Below, piece after piece: positions 44,419-53,350 of a stretch of 64,000 nucleotides of DNA. Both the position numbers and the translations under genes were made by a program. Position 1 is the stretch's first letter. Each line of letters starts with the position of its first letter. A model generated the notes under the pieces. The model was given only the letters and a program-made list of their open reading frames with translations. It was not told the DNA's origin and ran no database searches. Source of the DNA: Myxococcales bacterium (lineage in GTDB: Bacteria; Myxococcota_A; Polyangia; Haliangiales; Haliangiaceae); assembly GCA_016717005.1 (NCBI GenBank), contig JADJUF010000049.1, forward strand, positions 348,333 to 412,332, in the 5' to 3' direction.

Positions 44419-44805
44419 TCACCCGACCAGGTTGACGATCCAGATCGCGGCGATCGCGCCGAGGATCAGCTGCGGCCGCCGCCCGCGCACGAGCGCGTCG
44501 CCGCGCCCGAGCACGATCAGCCCGCACAGGTAGATCATCGCCGCCAGCACCGCCGGCGCCAGCGGGTGCTCGGCGAACGCCGCGCGCACGTCGCCGTGGC
44601 CGAGCGCGACCGTGGCGTGGGTCATGCCGCAGAACGCGCACTTCCACGAGGTCGCGGTCCGGAACGGACACCCGGGGCCGTCCTCGACCACCCGTGCCCG
44701 CAGCGCGTCGGACCCGAACGTGCCCACGGCCAGCGCGCCGAGCATGAAGCCCAGCCACACCGCCGCCGCCAGCCGGGCCCAGACCTCGCCGTCGGGCCGC
44801 CGCAC
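44419..44805 (-). CDS. DUF2752 membrane protein
   Basis: 128 residues from GTG 44805. Three hydrophobic helices and the family block GCPFRTATSWKCAFCGMTHA near the middle, typical of DUF2752. Function is unknown; the conserved Cys pair (CAFC) may bind a metal or form a disulfide. The start lies 7 bp past the stop of the DUF4190-like gene, suggesting one operon of three. Confidence 0.85.
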   Translation of the reverse strand: MRRPDGEVWARLAAAVWLGFMLGALAVGTFGSDALRARVVEDGPGCPFRTATSWKCAFCGMTHATVALGHGDVRAAFAEHPLAPAVLAAMIYLCGLIVLGRGDALVRGRRPQLILGAIAAIWIVNLVG

Positions 44806-44811
44806 GACTCG

Positions 44812-45318
44812 CTACCGCGTGCTCGCGCCCGCCGCCAGGACGAAGAAGAACATGACGAACGCGAAGCCGATGATCATCAGGATCGACGCGACCATCCCGC
44901 AGATACGTCCGGCCTGGGTGCTGCCGCGCGCGGCGGGGTCGAGCTCGCCGCGATCGATGCGCGCCAGGTCGGCGTTGCCCATCGACCAGGCGATCGGCCC
45001 GAGGATGCCGCACACGACCAGCGACAGGATCCCCAGCGTGAGGATCGTGCTGGCGCGCGACGGGTACATGAACGAGCCATACCCGGGCATGCCGTAGCCG
45101 GGCATGCCGTAGCCGGGCGCCCCGTAGGGCGGCGCGCCGTAGGGTTGCGGGCCGGCCTGGCCGCGCAGCCGCGCCAGCTCGGCGTTAGCCTGCTGGAGCT
45201 GCTCGGTCAGCGTGGCGATCGTGGCGGCGTCGACCTGCTGGCCCGACTGCGCCTGGCGCAGCTGCTGCTCGAGCGCGCTGGCCCGCGCGACCGCCGCGTC
45301 CCACTCGTTGCGATACAT
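44812..45318 (-). CDS. Coiled-coil DUF4190-type membrane protein
   Basis: 168 residues. Residues 1-55 form a coiled coil (ASALEQQLRQAQSGQ, LTEQLQQANAELARL). A Gly/Tyr/Pro repeat follows (YGAPPYGAPGYGMPGYGMPG). The C-terminal half has two membrane helices with ILGPIAWSMGNADLARIDRG, as in DUF4190 proteins. It sits beside two zinc-ribbon DUF4190 proteins. Function not known. Confidence 0.75.
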   Translation of the reverse strand: MYRNEWDAAVARASALEQQLRQAQSGQQVDAATIATLTEQLQQANAELARLRGQAGPQPYGAPPYGAPGYGMPGYGMPGYGSFMYPSRASTILTLGILSLVVCGILGPIAWSMGNADLARIDRGELDPAARGSTQAGRICGMVASILMIIGFAFVMFFFVLAAGASTR

Positions 45319-45337
45319 GGAACTCTCCCGCCGATGG

Positions 45338-45769
45338 TTAGCGTGCGTCGATGCCGCCGCTGGCGGCGCTGATGATGAAGATCAGCACCCAGCAGCACGA
45401 GATGATGATCCCGGCCAGCGCCAGTCCACCGCCGGACTTCATGCCGTTCGAGTTCTTGACCTCGTTGTAGCCGATGATCGAGAAGATCAAGCCCAGGATC
45501 GAGAGGCAGCCCAGGAACGACAGCACGAACCCGGCGATCGCCATGCCCGACGTGCTCGGCGCCATCTGCATCGGCACGCCGTAGGGCGGCGGGTAGTAGC
45601 CCGGCGGGGGCCCCGGAGGATAACCCGGCTGTGCGCCCATCGGCGGAGCTCCGTAGGGAGGAGCGCCGTAGGCCGCGCCGGGCGGTGCCGCGGTCGGGAG
45701 CTGCGCCCCACAGCTCGAGCACACCACACTGCCATCGAGATTGATCGTCGCGCACCGGGGACAGTTCAT
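45338..45769 (-). CDS. Zinc-ribbon plus DUF4190 membrane protein
   Basis: 143 residues from ATG 45769, with an AGGAAG ribosome site. CPRC...CSSC at 3-21 is a zinc ribbon; a Pro/Tyr/Gly linker (about 25-70) leads to two helices, AIAGFVLSFLGCLSILGLIF and GLALAGIIISCCWVLIFIIS, of DUF4190 type with the SIIGYNEVK motif between. A role in membrane-associated signalling or secretion is only a guess. Confidence 0.8.
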   Translation of the reverse strand: MNCPRCATINLDGSVVCSSCGAQLPTAAPPGAAYGAPPYGAPPMGAQPGYPPGPPPGYYPPPYGVPMQMAPSTSGMAIAGFVLSFLGCLSILGLIFSIIGYNEVKNSNGMKSGGGLALAGIIISCCWVLIFIISAASGGIDAR

Positions 45770-45958
45770 CGCGTCTTCCTCCGGGTCCGAGTGTGCACGG
45801 GCCCCCAGGGCCACGCAACGACCTTCATGAAAAGATCGAACCGCTGGACCAGCGCCGCAGATCGCCAGCCTCGCGCCGGGGCCGCGCCGCCTGATCGGGT
45901 GAGCGCGCCGCGTCGGTCCCGACCCGCTCGCAGCGCCGAGCCGCGCCGGCCCCCAGAC

Positions 45959-45997
45959 AGGATCACTCGCCAGGATCACTCGCCAGGATCACTCGCC
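45959..45997. repeat. Three exact copies of AGGATCACTCGCC
   Basis: A 13-bp unit repeated three times in a row, in the gap between the two zinc-ribbon DUF4190 genes, 18 bp before the stop of the second one. A fourth partial copy (AGGCTCGCTCG) follows. No gene. Confidence 0.8.
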
Positions 45998-46014
45998 AGG
46001 CTCGCTCGACCGGA

Positions 46015-46422
46015 TCAGTAGTGGCCGCTGTTGGCGAACGCGATGATCGCGACGATGTAGATCACCTCGATCAGCACGCGGATGATCCCGATGACGATGC
46101 CGGCGATCGCGAGGCCGCCGCCGGTGACCATGCCGTTGCCGCGCTTCACCTCGTTGTGACCCATGATCGAGAAGATCAGCCCGAGGATCCCGCAGAACAC
46201 CAGCGACAGCACGAAGCCGGCGATGGCCATGCCCGACGACCGGACCTGCTGCGGGTAGTAGCCCGGCTGCGGGTAGTAGCCCGGCTGCCCCGGGTAGTAG
46301 CCCGGGGGCGGATAGCCGGCCGGGGGATACCCCGCCGGCGCGCTCGGCGTCAGCGGCGCTCCGCAGCGCGCGCACAGGGCCGAACCAGCCACGTTCACCA
46401 TCGCACAGCGCGCGCAGGTCAT
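46015..46422 (-). CDS. Zinc-ribbon plus DUF4190 membrane protein (second copy)
   Basis: 135 residues. CARC...CARC at 3-20, then a GYPPAGYPPPGYYPGQPGYY-type linker and two helices of the same DUF4190 form (AIAGFVLSLVFCGILGLIF, AIAGIVIGIIRVLIEVIYI) with SIMGHNEVK between them. Clearly a paralogue of the gene at 45338; they probably arose by duplication. It is divergent from the PQQ-type dehydrogenase gene. Confidence 0.8.
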   Translation of the reverse strand: MTCARCAMVNVAGSALCARCGAPLTPSAPAGYPPAGYPPPGYYPGQPGYYPQPGYYPQQVRSSGMAIAGFVLSLVFCGILGLIFSIMGHNEVKRGNGMVTGGGLAIAGIVIGIIRVLIEVIYIVAIIAFANSGHY

Positions 46423-46496
46423 GTCCTGAGTGTGCCGAGGCCCCGGACCGAGCGCAACGGCTTCGGCGAACCCCGCTCGTGCGCTAGGGTTACCCG

Positions 46497-47726
46497 GTGA
46501 AGCCTCGCCACGCCCTCCTCCTCGCGCTGGCCGCCTGCGGCGGCAGCAAGTCCGGCTCCGACGGCGGCACCGCCGTCGACGCCGCCCCGATCGACACGCC
46601 GCCCGCGCCCTTCTGTCAGCCCACGCCGGGCACCGCCCTCGCGCTGGTGCCGATCGTCACCGGCCTCCGTCAGCCGGTCGGGATCGCGGCCCCCATCGGC
46701 GACAGCCGGCTGTTCATCCTCGAGCAGCCCGGGCGGATCCGCGTGGTCAAGGACGGCACCCTGCTGCCGACCCCGTTCCTCGATCTCGACGCCGTCGTCA
46801 ACGCCACCGACGAGGAGCAGGGCCTGCTCGGGCTCGCGTTCCACCCGCGCTTCGCCGACAACGGCAGGTTCTTTGTCTACTACACGACCAACGGCAACAA
46901 CGTGGTCGTCGCCGAGTACGCCGCCGCCGCCGGCGCCGACACCGCCGGCACCACCGAGCGCCGCCTGCTCGACGAGACTCACCAGTACGGCAACCACAAC
47001 GGCGGCACGCTGGCGTTCGGCCCCGACGGGTTCCTGTACATCTCGATCGGCGACGGCGGCGGCGGCGACAACTTCCTGGGCAACGGCCAGCGGACCACCT
47101 CGAAGCTGTCGAAGATCCTCCGGATCGACGTCGACCAGGGCGCGCCCTACGGGATCCCGCCGACCAACCCGTGGGCCGGCGGCGGCGGCGTGCCCGAGAT
47201 GTACGCGTGGGGCCTGCGCAACCCGTGGCGGTTCGCGATCGACGGCGCCAGCGGCGACCTGTACATCGGCGACGTCGGCCAGGGCGCGTTCGAGGAGATC
47301 GACCTGGTCCCGGCCGGCCAGGCCGGCAAGAACTTCGGCTGGGCGGTGTTCGAGGGCCCCGAGTGCTTCACCGCCGACAGCGAGGGCAACGCCGGCTGCG
47401 ACAACCCGGGGGCCTACGCCGCGCCGCTGCTCGCGATCGATCGCCGCACCAACGGCGAGAACTCGGTCATCGCCGGCGCGGTCTACCGCGGCACCTGCAT
47501 GCCCGACTACGCCGGCACGTTCTTCTTCGGCGACTACGGCTCGGGCCGGGTCAAGACGCTCAAGGTCGTCGGCGGCGTCGCGACCGACGTGACCGATCGG
47601 ACCGCCGACGTCGACCCGACCGGCCTGCTGTACCAGCAGCTCGCCAGCTTCGGCGTCGACGGGTTCGGCGAGCTGTACGTGGCGGCGCGCACCTCCGGAC
47701 GGGTCTACCGCATCGAGGTCGAGTGA
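46497..47726 (+). CDS. PQQ-dependent sugar dehydrogenase-like lipoprotein (YliI/Asd type)
   Basis: 409 residues from GTG 46497, with TAGGGT exactly 6 nt upstream. Lipobox LAAC, then a six-bladed propeller of the glucose/sorbosone dehydrogenase family: GLRQPVGIA, LFILEQPGRIRVV, EQGLLGLAFHP, HNGGTLAFGPDGFLYISIGD, AWGLRNPWRFA, GDVGQGAFEEIDL and NFGWAVFEGPECF. Members oxidise aldoses with PQQ in the periplasm, but many of unknown substrate exist. The His and Asp residues of the family's active site appear present. Confidence 0.9.
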   Translation: MKPRHALLLALAACGGSKSGSDGGTAVDAAPIDTPPAPFCQPTPGTALALVPIVTGLRQPVGIAAPIGDSRLFILEQPGRIRVVKDGTLLPTPFLDLDAVVNATDEEQGLLGLAFHPRFADNGRFFVYYTTNGNNVVVAEYAAAAGADTAGTTERRLLDETHQYGNHNGGTLAFGPDGFLYISIGDGGGGDNFLGNGQRTTSKLSKILRIDVDQGAPYGIPPTNPWAGGGGVPEMYAWGLRNPWRFAIDGASGDLYIGDVGQGAFEEIDLVPAGQAGKNFGWAVFEGPECFTADSEGNAGCDNPGAYAAPLLAIDRRTNGENSVIAGAVYRGTCMPDYAGTFFFGDYGSGRVKTLKVVGGVATDVTDRTADVDPTGLLYQQLASFGVDGFGELYVAARTSGRVYRIEVE

Positions 47727-48001
47727 CCGACGCCGAGGCCCGGGTGCGCGCGGCGCTCGCGGCCGGGTCCCCGCCGGCGGCCGACGACCTGGCCGCGGTC
47801 GTGGGCGCGCTCGACGCCGCCCGGGCCGAGTCGACGGCGCGGTGGGAGGCCATCGGCCGGCTGGCCCCGGCGGCCAAGGCCCAGCGCGGCCGGGCCCAGG
47901 ACGCCGCGCGGCTCCTGGCCGAGCTGGCGGCGGCGCTGGCGGAGCCCCTCGACGACGCAGCGCGCCAGGCGTGGATCGCGCGGATCCGGCGCGCGGGGTG
48001 A
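47723..48001 (+). CDS. Small helical protein, hypothetical
   Basis: 92 residues from GTG 47723, overlapping the previous stop (GTGA). Almost pure Ala/Arg/Asp/Glu helix (VRAALAAGSPPAADDLAAVV, LLAELAAALAEPLDDAARQA). No signal peptide or motif. Coupled translation with the dehydrogenase suggests it is real, but composition bias makes confirmation difficult. Confidence 0.55.
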   Translation: MTDAEARVRAALAAGSPPAADDLAAVVGALDAARAESTARWEAIGRLAPAAKAQRGRAQDAARLLAELAAALAEPLDDAARQAWIARIRRAG

Positions 48002-48036
48002 TGGCGCGCGCGAGGTTCCGGCTATGCTGGGACGCG

Positions 48037-48273
48037 ATGTCAGACGATCTGCCCAAGCCCGAGCCGAAAGAGATCGACGAGAAGCTGGCGCTCCAGCTCC
48101 GCCACATGATCGAGGACAACGTCCTCAAGGGCGTGCCGTACGGCGACGAGCGCTGCGACAACTGCCTCTACTACCTCGATCCCGACGACAAGATCGCGTA
48201 CTGCTGGCACCCCAAGCTGCGCGTCCTGGTCGGCGGCAACTGGTGGTGCCAGTGGTGGGAGAAGATCGAGTAG
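48037..48273 (+). CDS. HiPIP-like small Cys/Trp protein
   Basis: 78 residues from ATG 48037 (an earlier ATG at 48001 is in frame). After a Lys/Glu-rich start, RCDNCLYYLDPDDKIAYCWH and GNWWCQWWE contain four Cys spaced CxxC-(12)-C-(14)-C and five Trp, which resembles the high-potential iron-sulfur protein pattern CxxC...C...GWC. HiPIPs carry one [4Fe-4S] cluster for electron transfer; unlike this protein, most are exported. No signal peptide is seen. Confidence 0.5.
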   Translation: MSDDLPKPEPKEIDEKLALQLRHMIEDNVLKGVPYGDERCDNCLYYLDPDDKIAYCWHPKLRVLVGGNWWCQWWEKIE

Positions 48274-48321
48274 CGCGCGCCCTCGCGTGCTTTTCGGCCA
48301 GCTTGGGGCGATGATCTGGCG

Positions 48322-49032
48322 GTGCGGATCCTCGACGAGCTGACCGACGAAGAGCTCCTCAAGGCCGAGGAGGCCGAGCGGGTCAACGAGACCGCGGCCC
48401 GTGAGGACGAGGAACAGGACGAGGCGGTCGAGGAGGCGCCGCTCGCGGTGCGGCGCTACGGCTCGGTCGTGCGGACGGTGACCGATCTGATGCACGGGCG
48501 CGACGTCGATCTCTCGACGCTGGCGGCGCTGAGCGACGACGAGCGCGAGGCGATGGCGACCTTGCGCGAGGTGATCTCTGGGCGCCGCAACGGCCAGTTC
48601 TACTTCGCCGAGGATCGCCTCAACGCGCTCAACGAGACCCTCGCGGTGCTGGCGCCGGTGCTGACGATCGCGGCCCTGCCCGGCGCGGCCGAGCTGCACG
48701 CCTCGTTCGACCGGATCCGCGTCGACCTGAACGAGCTGCGCGGCCAGCTGTCGATGCTCGAGGCCGCCGAGGACCAGCTCATCCTCGGCGAGGGCCGGAT
48801 CCGCGACGAGGAAGAGGACGACGACGACGCGGATGGCGACGACGCGGATGGCGACGACGCGGACGGCGCGGCCGCCGCGGCTGACGCCGACGCCGACGCC
48901 GAGCCCACGCCGAAGAAGAAGCGGAAGAAGAAGCCGGCCGCGCCGGCGCCTGCCGACGAGGACGCGCCCGACGCACCGGCGCCGGCGTCGACGGTCTACG
49001 ACCCGCCCGGCGACGACGGGGCGTCGACGTGA
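48322..49032 (+). CDS. Acidic low-complexity protein, hypothetical
   Basis: 236 residues from GTG 48322 (GATGAT exactly 6 nt upstream). A helical middle (about 55-155) is flanked by a very acidic N-terminus and a tail rich in Asp/Ala, then Lys and Pro (DDADGDDADGDDADG, KKKRKKKPAAPAP). The repeated nine-base GATGGCGAC blocks may slip. The stop overlaps the start of the AAA+ gene (49029), so the two are coupled and may act together. Confidence 0.65.
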   Translation: MRILDELTDEELLKAEEAERVNETAAREDEEQDEAVEEAPLAVRRYGSVVRTVTDLMHGRDVDLSTLAALSDDEREAMATLREVISGRRNGQFYFAEDRLNALNETLAVLAPVLTIAALPGAAELHASFDRIRVDLNELRGQLSMLEAAEDQLILGEGRIRDEEEDDDDADGDDADGDDADGAAAAADADADAEPTPKKKRKKKPAAPAPADEDAPDAPAPASTVYDPPGDDGAST

Positions 49033-51084
49033 GCCTGCCGCCAGCGCTGACCGCGCTGGTCGCGGCCACCCGCCTGCGCGCCGAGGCCGCGTTCCTCACC
49101 CGCCTCAACCGTGGCGCCGGCTTCGCTGACGCGCGCGCCCCGACCCAGATCTACCTGCGCGATCCCGACGCGATCGCCCGGCTCGGCGCGCTCGCGTTGC
49201 GGCCCAGCGACACCCACAAGAAGGCCGCCGCCGCGGTCGCCGCCACGCTGGCCGAGGTCGTGGCCGCGGCGCCGCCGTCACCGCTGGCCCCGGTGACCGC
49301 GCGGGCCGGCCTGTCGGCCGCCGAGGAGGCGCTGGCCGCGATCGCGATCGCCGTGGCCATCGACGACGACACCCGCGAGCTGGTCCACGCCATGGCCGGC
49401 CGCCGCCGCGCCGGCGTGTACCTCGACGTGTGCGCCGAGCTGCACCCGGCCCTGGCCGCGCCCGACGCGCGGGCCCAGGCCGCCCACCCGCGCGCGCGCC
49501 TGGTCGACACCGGCCTGCTGACGATCGACGAGGCCGGCCTGGTGCGCGGCCACCCGCGGCTGGCGACCTGGGCGCTGGGCGACGACCGGCTGCCGCCGCC
49601 GCTCGACGAGCTGGCGACGATCGCTCAGGCCGACGCCACCTGGATGGCGCCCGAGCTGCTCGAGCTGGCCGACGCCATCGCCGCGCGCACCCACGGCGCG
49701 ACCGAGCCGGCGGCCGTGTTGATCCTCGGGCCGCGCGGCAGCGGCCGGCGCGCGGTCGCGACCCGCATCGCCGCCGCGGGCGATCAGCCGGTGCTCATCG
49801 CCGACCTCGGCGAGCTGCTGGCGGCGGGCGGCACCGACCGGACCGCGGCGGTGCGGCTGTTGCTCGGCGAGTGCCTGCTGCGCGGCGCGGTGCCGGTGCT
49901 GACCGGGGCCGAGGCCCTCGCCGGCGAGCGCGACAGCGAGCGCGCGGCCATGGCGGCGATCGGGCGCGGGCCGGCGCTGGTCATCCTGGCCGCGTCAGGG
50001 CGGGCCCCTGACCAGCGTGCCCCTGGGCCGGCCGTTCCACCTGGTGCGCATGCCGCGCAGCGATCTCGGCGACCGCGAGCACGCGTGGGCCGCGGCCCTG
50101 GCCGGCGTCGACGCCGCGGTGCCCACCACCGACGCCGCCGAGCTGGCCGGCCGCTACGTGCTGGGCCCGGGCGCGATCGCCGAGGTCGTGGCCGAGGCCG
50201 CGCGGTTCTCGACCGCCCGGGCCACGCCGCTCGATCGGGCCGCGTTCGAGGACGCGATCGGCCGGCGCCTGTCGATCCGCCTCGGCGCCTACGGCACGCT
50301 GCTGAGCCGCAAGGCCCGGTTCGACGAGATGGTCCTGCCCGAGGACGTGGTCGGCTCGATGCGCGACATGATCGCGATGGTCCGGCAGCGGTCGGTGATC
50401 CTCGAGCGCTGGGGCTACCAGCGCCACCTCGGCATCTCGCGCGGCGTGTCGGCGCTGTTCTCGGGCGAGCCCGGCACCGGCAAGACCATGGCGGCGTCGG
50501 TGATGGCGTCCGAGCTCGGCCTCGAGCTGATCCGGATCGACCTGTCGCAGGTGATCTCGAAGTGGGTCGGCGAGACCGAGAAGAACCTCGGCCGGATCTT
50601 CGACGAGGCCCACGACGCCAACGCGATGCTCCTGTTCGACGAGGCCGACGCGCTGTTCGGCAAGCGCACCGAGGTCAAGAGCGCCCAGGACCGCCACGCC
50701 AACCTCGAGGTCAACTACATCCTCCAGCGCATGGAGACCTTCGACGGCGTCAGCGTGCTGACCACCAACTTCGAGAGCTCGATCGACCAGGCGCTGCAGC
50801 GCCGCCTGAACTTCCGGGTCCGGTTCCCCGAGCCCGAGGTCGAGGAGCGCGCGGCGCTGTGGGCCAAGCTCCTGCCGCCGGCGACCGGGCTCACCGACGC
50901 GCCGTTCCAGACGCTGGCCGAGCAGTTCCGCATGACCGGCGGCTACATCAAGAACGCGATCGTCCGGGCCGCGGTGGTCGCGGCGCGCGAGGACCGGAAC
51001 CTGACCGTCGACGATCTCTGGACCGGCGCCCACGCCGAGTACGCCGAGATGGGCAAGGTCCTGTCGACCCACACCCGGACGTGA
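49029..51084 (+). CDS. Tandem AAA+ ATPase, one frameshift near 50001
   Basis: The first frame (49029 to about 50000) holds a helical N-terminal domain and a first ATPase-like module with a broken Walker A (LGPRGSGRRAVATR, Lys lost). The second frame (from about 50002) continues with SVPLGRPFHLVRMPRSD and an active AAA+ module: GEPGTGKTMAASV, MLLFDEADALFGKR, LTTNFESSIDQAL and QRRLNFRVRFPEPE (Arg finger). One base too many near 50001-50004 explains the break; joined length is about 685 residues. The N-domain/dead-D1/live-D2 layout is like ATPases that ride with contractile injection systems, but no tail genes are here. Confidence 0.72.
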
Positions 51085-51085
51085 C

Positions 51086-51157
51086 CGCGATCGGGCGCGG
51101 TCGGATCGCGGTCGGATCGCGGTCGGGCGCGGTCGGATCGCGGTCGGATCGCGCGCG
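51086..51157. repeat. Tandem repeat of GATCGCGGTCG
   Basis: Six to seven copies of an 11-bp unit, some as GGGCGCGGTCG, directly after the AAA+ stop. No gene. Confidence 0.7.
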
Positions 51158-51216
51158 GCGGCCCGACCCCGCGGTCGCCTTCTGCTATCGTCGCGCGCCT
51201 GTTCAGAGGGGGAGCC

Positions 51217-51864
51217 ATGTACGCCGACAGCTCGCAGATGATCGCCAAGAAGAAGCAGACCGCGTCGATCGTGTGCATCGTCGCAGCGGCCTTGCTGGTC
51301 GTGTCGCTGTTCCTGCCGTGGCTCAAGTCGAACAAGTCGATGGGCCTGTCGATGACGCTGCTCTCGTTCAAGCAGTGCGGCGACGACCACTGCGAGCAGA
51401 TCTCGAACCTCAAGCTCGTGCGCGAGCTCAACCGCGCCTACGCCCGCGCCGCCGAGGTCGCGGAGGAGTTCGGGCGCGATGGGCCGCCCGACCTGCCCAA
51501 GAAGCCCGGCACCAGCTTCGCGTATTTCGGGCTGATCACGCTGGCCGTGTGCCTGCTCGCGGCCGGCGCGATGGCGGCGGCCGGCATCCTCGGCCTGACC
51601 GGGCGGTTCATCCGCGCGCCGATCGCGATCACCACGGTCGGCCTGTTGACCGCGTGCCTGGGCCTGATCACGGGCTGCATCTTCGTCGCGGTCAAGCCCG
51701 GCGACGACGGGCCCTGGCGCACGCTGGGCGTGTCGTGGCCGTTCTTCGTGTTCGGTACGGCGGTGGTGGCCGGCGTCGCCGGCTGCCAGATGCTGGCCAA
51801 GGCCTTCGGCCCGCCCGAGTACGATCCCTACGCCGATCCGACCATGCCCCAGCCCCCGATGTGA
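51217..51864 (+). CDS. Four-helix membrane protein, hypothetical
   Basis: 215 residues with GGGGGAG ribosome site. Four hydrophobic segments (for example SIVCIVAAALLVVSLFLPW and AITTVGLLTACLGLITGCIF) and a soluble loop after the first (about 50-95) with CGDDHC. The C-terminal tail DPYADPTMPQPP is flexible. Family not recognised. Confidence 0.7.
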   Translation: MYADSSQMIAKKKQTASIVCIVAAALLVVSLFLPWLKSNKSMGLSMTLLSFKQCGDDHCEQISNLKLVRELNRAYARAAEVAEEFGRDGPPDLPKKPGTSFAYFGLITLAVCLLAAGAMAAAGILGLTGRFIRAPIAITTVGLLTACLGLITGCIFVAVKPGDDGPWRTLGVSWPFFVFGTAVVAGVAGCQMLAKAFGPPEYDPYADPTMPQPPM

Positions 51865-51875
51865 GAGGTGCCACG

Positions 51876-52694
51876 ATGTCGCTGCGAGGAAAGACCCTGT
51901 TCGTCACCGGTGCCAGCCGCGGCATCGGCCTGGCCATCGCGCTGCGCGCCGCGCGCGACGGCGCCAACGTCGCGGTCGTCGCCAAGACCGCCGAGCCCGA
52001 CCCGCGCCTGCCCGGCACGGTCTACTCGGCCGCCGCCGAGATCGAGGCCGCCGGCGGCAAGGCCCTGCCCTGCGTCGTCGACATCCGCCACGAGGATCAG
52101 GTCGCGGCCGCGGTGGCCAAGACCGTCGCGACCTTCGGCGGCATCGACATCCTGGTCAACAACGCCTCGGCGATCCACCTGACCGGCACCACGTCGACGC
52201 CGATGAAGCGCTACGACCTGATGCACCAGATCAACACCCGCGGCACGTTCGTGTGCTCGCAGGCGTGCGTGCCGCACCTGAAGCAGGCCGCGAACCCGCA
52301 CGTGCTCAACCTGTCGCCGCCGCTGAACATGGAGGCGCGCTGGTTCGCGCCGCACGTCGCCTACACGATGGCCAAGTTCGGCATGAGCATGTGCGTGCTG
52401 GGCATGGCCGAGGAGTTCCGGCGCGACGGCGTGGCGTTCAACGCGCTGTGGCCGCGCACCGCGATCGCCACCGCCGCGGTCAAGAACCTGCTCGGCGGCG
52501 ACGCCGCGATGAAGGGCTCACGCTCGCCCGAGATCATGGCCGACGCGGCCTACGCGATCTTCAACCGGCCCAGCCGCGCGTGCACCGGCAACTTCTTCGT
52601 CGACGACGAGGTCCTCGCCGCCGAGGGCGTCACCGATCTGGCGAAGTACGCGATGGTGCCCGACGCCAACCTCATCCCCGACTTCTTCATCTGA
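51876..52694 (+). CDS. Short-chain dehydrogenase, HSDL2-like
   Basis: 272 residues from ATG 51876. NAD-binding TGASRGIGLAIALRAA, NNASAIHLTG, and the block NLSPPLNMEARWFAPHVAYT with MAKFGMSMCVLGMAEEF and NALWPRTAIATAA match the HSDL2 branch of SDRs (hydroxysteroid dehydrogenase-like 2), including the catalytic Tyr and Lys (YTMAK). HSDL2 acts on lipid substrates in eukaryotes; the SCP2 domain those have is absent here. The next gene starts inside its stop. Confidence 0.85.
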   Translation: MSLRGKTLFVTGASRGIGLAIALRAARDGANVAVVAKTAEPDPRLPGTVYSAAAEIEAAGGKALPCVVDIRHEDQVAAAVAKTVATFGGIDILVNNASAIHLTGTTSTPMKRYDLMHQINTRGTFVCSQACVPHLKQAANPHVLNLSPPLNMEARWFAPHVAYTMAKFGMSMCVLGMAEEFRRDGVAFNALWPRTAIATAAVKNLLGGDAAMKGSRSPEIMADAAYAIFNRPSRACTGNFFVDDEVLAAEGVTDLAKYAMVPDANLIPDFFI

Positions 52695-53350
52695 TGGCCG
52701 ACGGCGATCCCTCCGACGAGGCCGTCGCCTTGCACGAGCGCGGCCGGACCCTGTGCGCCCAGGGCGATCTCCCGGGCGGGCTCGAGCTCCTGTTCGCGGC
52801 CTACCAGCGCGCGCCGCGCTGGCCGTACCCGCCCTACGACATGGCCTTCACCTACCTGCTGGCCGACCAGCTCGAGGAGGCCGAGCGCTGGTACAGGGTC
52901 GTCGACAAGCTGGCGCCGCGCGGCACCTTCACCGCCGAGACCTCGCTCGCGACCGTCCGCCGCGAGCGCCACGGCGACCTGCCGGGCGGGTTCAGCAAGG
53001 CCTACGCGATGCTCGAGTGGCTGCCGCCGCGCGAGCGCCGCACCGCGCTCGAGGATCTGGTGGCCGAGCTGCCCGACTTCGCGCCGGCGTGGAAGGACCT
53101 GGCGGCGCTGCTCGAGGACGACGACGCGCGCCTGGCCGCGATCGTGCGCGGCCTGGCCGCGACCCCGGACCCCGAGACCGCCGGCGTGCTGCAGGTCAAC
53201 CGGGCGCTGATCCTCGACCGCCGCGGCGAGCGCGCCGAGGCCATCGCGATCGTGCGCGCGATCGTCGACGATCCCGCGGCCACGCTGGCGTCGGCGCAGT
53301 TCGCCGAGGTGGTGCTGACCCAGCTCACCGCGGCGCCGACGACGAGCTGA
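52694..53350 (+). CDS. TPR-like helical protein
   Basis: 218 residues from ATG 52694, overlapping the SDR stop. Alternating helix pairs (AVALHERGRTLCAQGDLPGG, MAFTYLLADQLEEAERWY, NRALILDRRGERAEAIAIV) have the TPR spacing. It is probably a scaffold; partner unknown. Its 3' end overlaps the convergent M50-like gene by 26 nt. Confidence 0.7.
   Translation: MADGDPSDEAVALHERGRTLCAQGDLPGGLELLFAAYQRAPRWPYPPYDMAFTYLLADQLEEAERWYRVVDKLAPRGTFTAETSLATVRRERHGDLPGGFSKAYAMLEWLPPRERRTALEDLVAELPDFAPAWKDLAALLEDDDARLAAIVRGLAATPDPETAGVLQVNRALILDRRGERAEAIAIVRAIVDDPAATLASAQFAEVVLTQLTAAPTTS

Noticed and set aside
49029..51084. Contractile injection system locus
   Set aside because: The AAA+ layout is similar, but no sheath, tube, baseplate or spike genes lie within the window.
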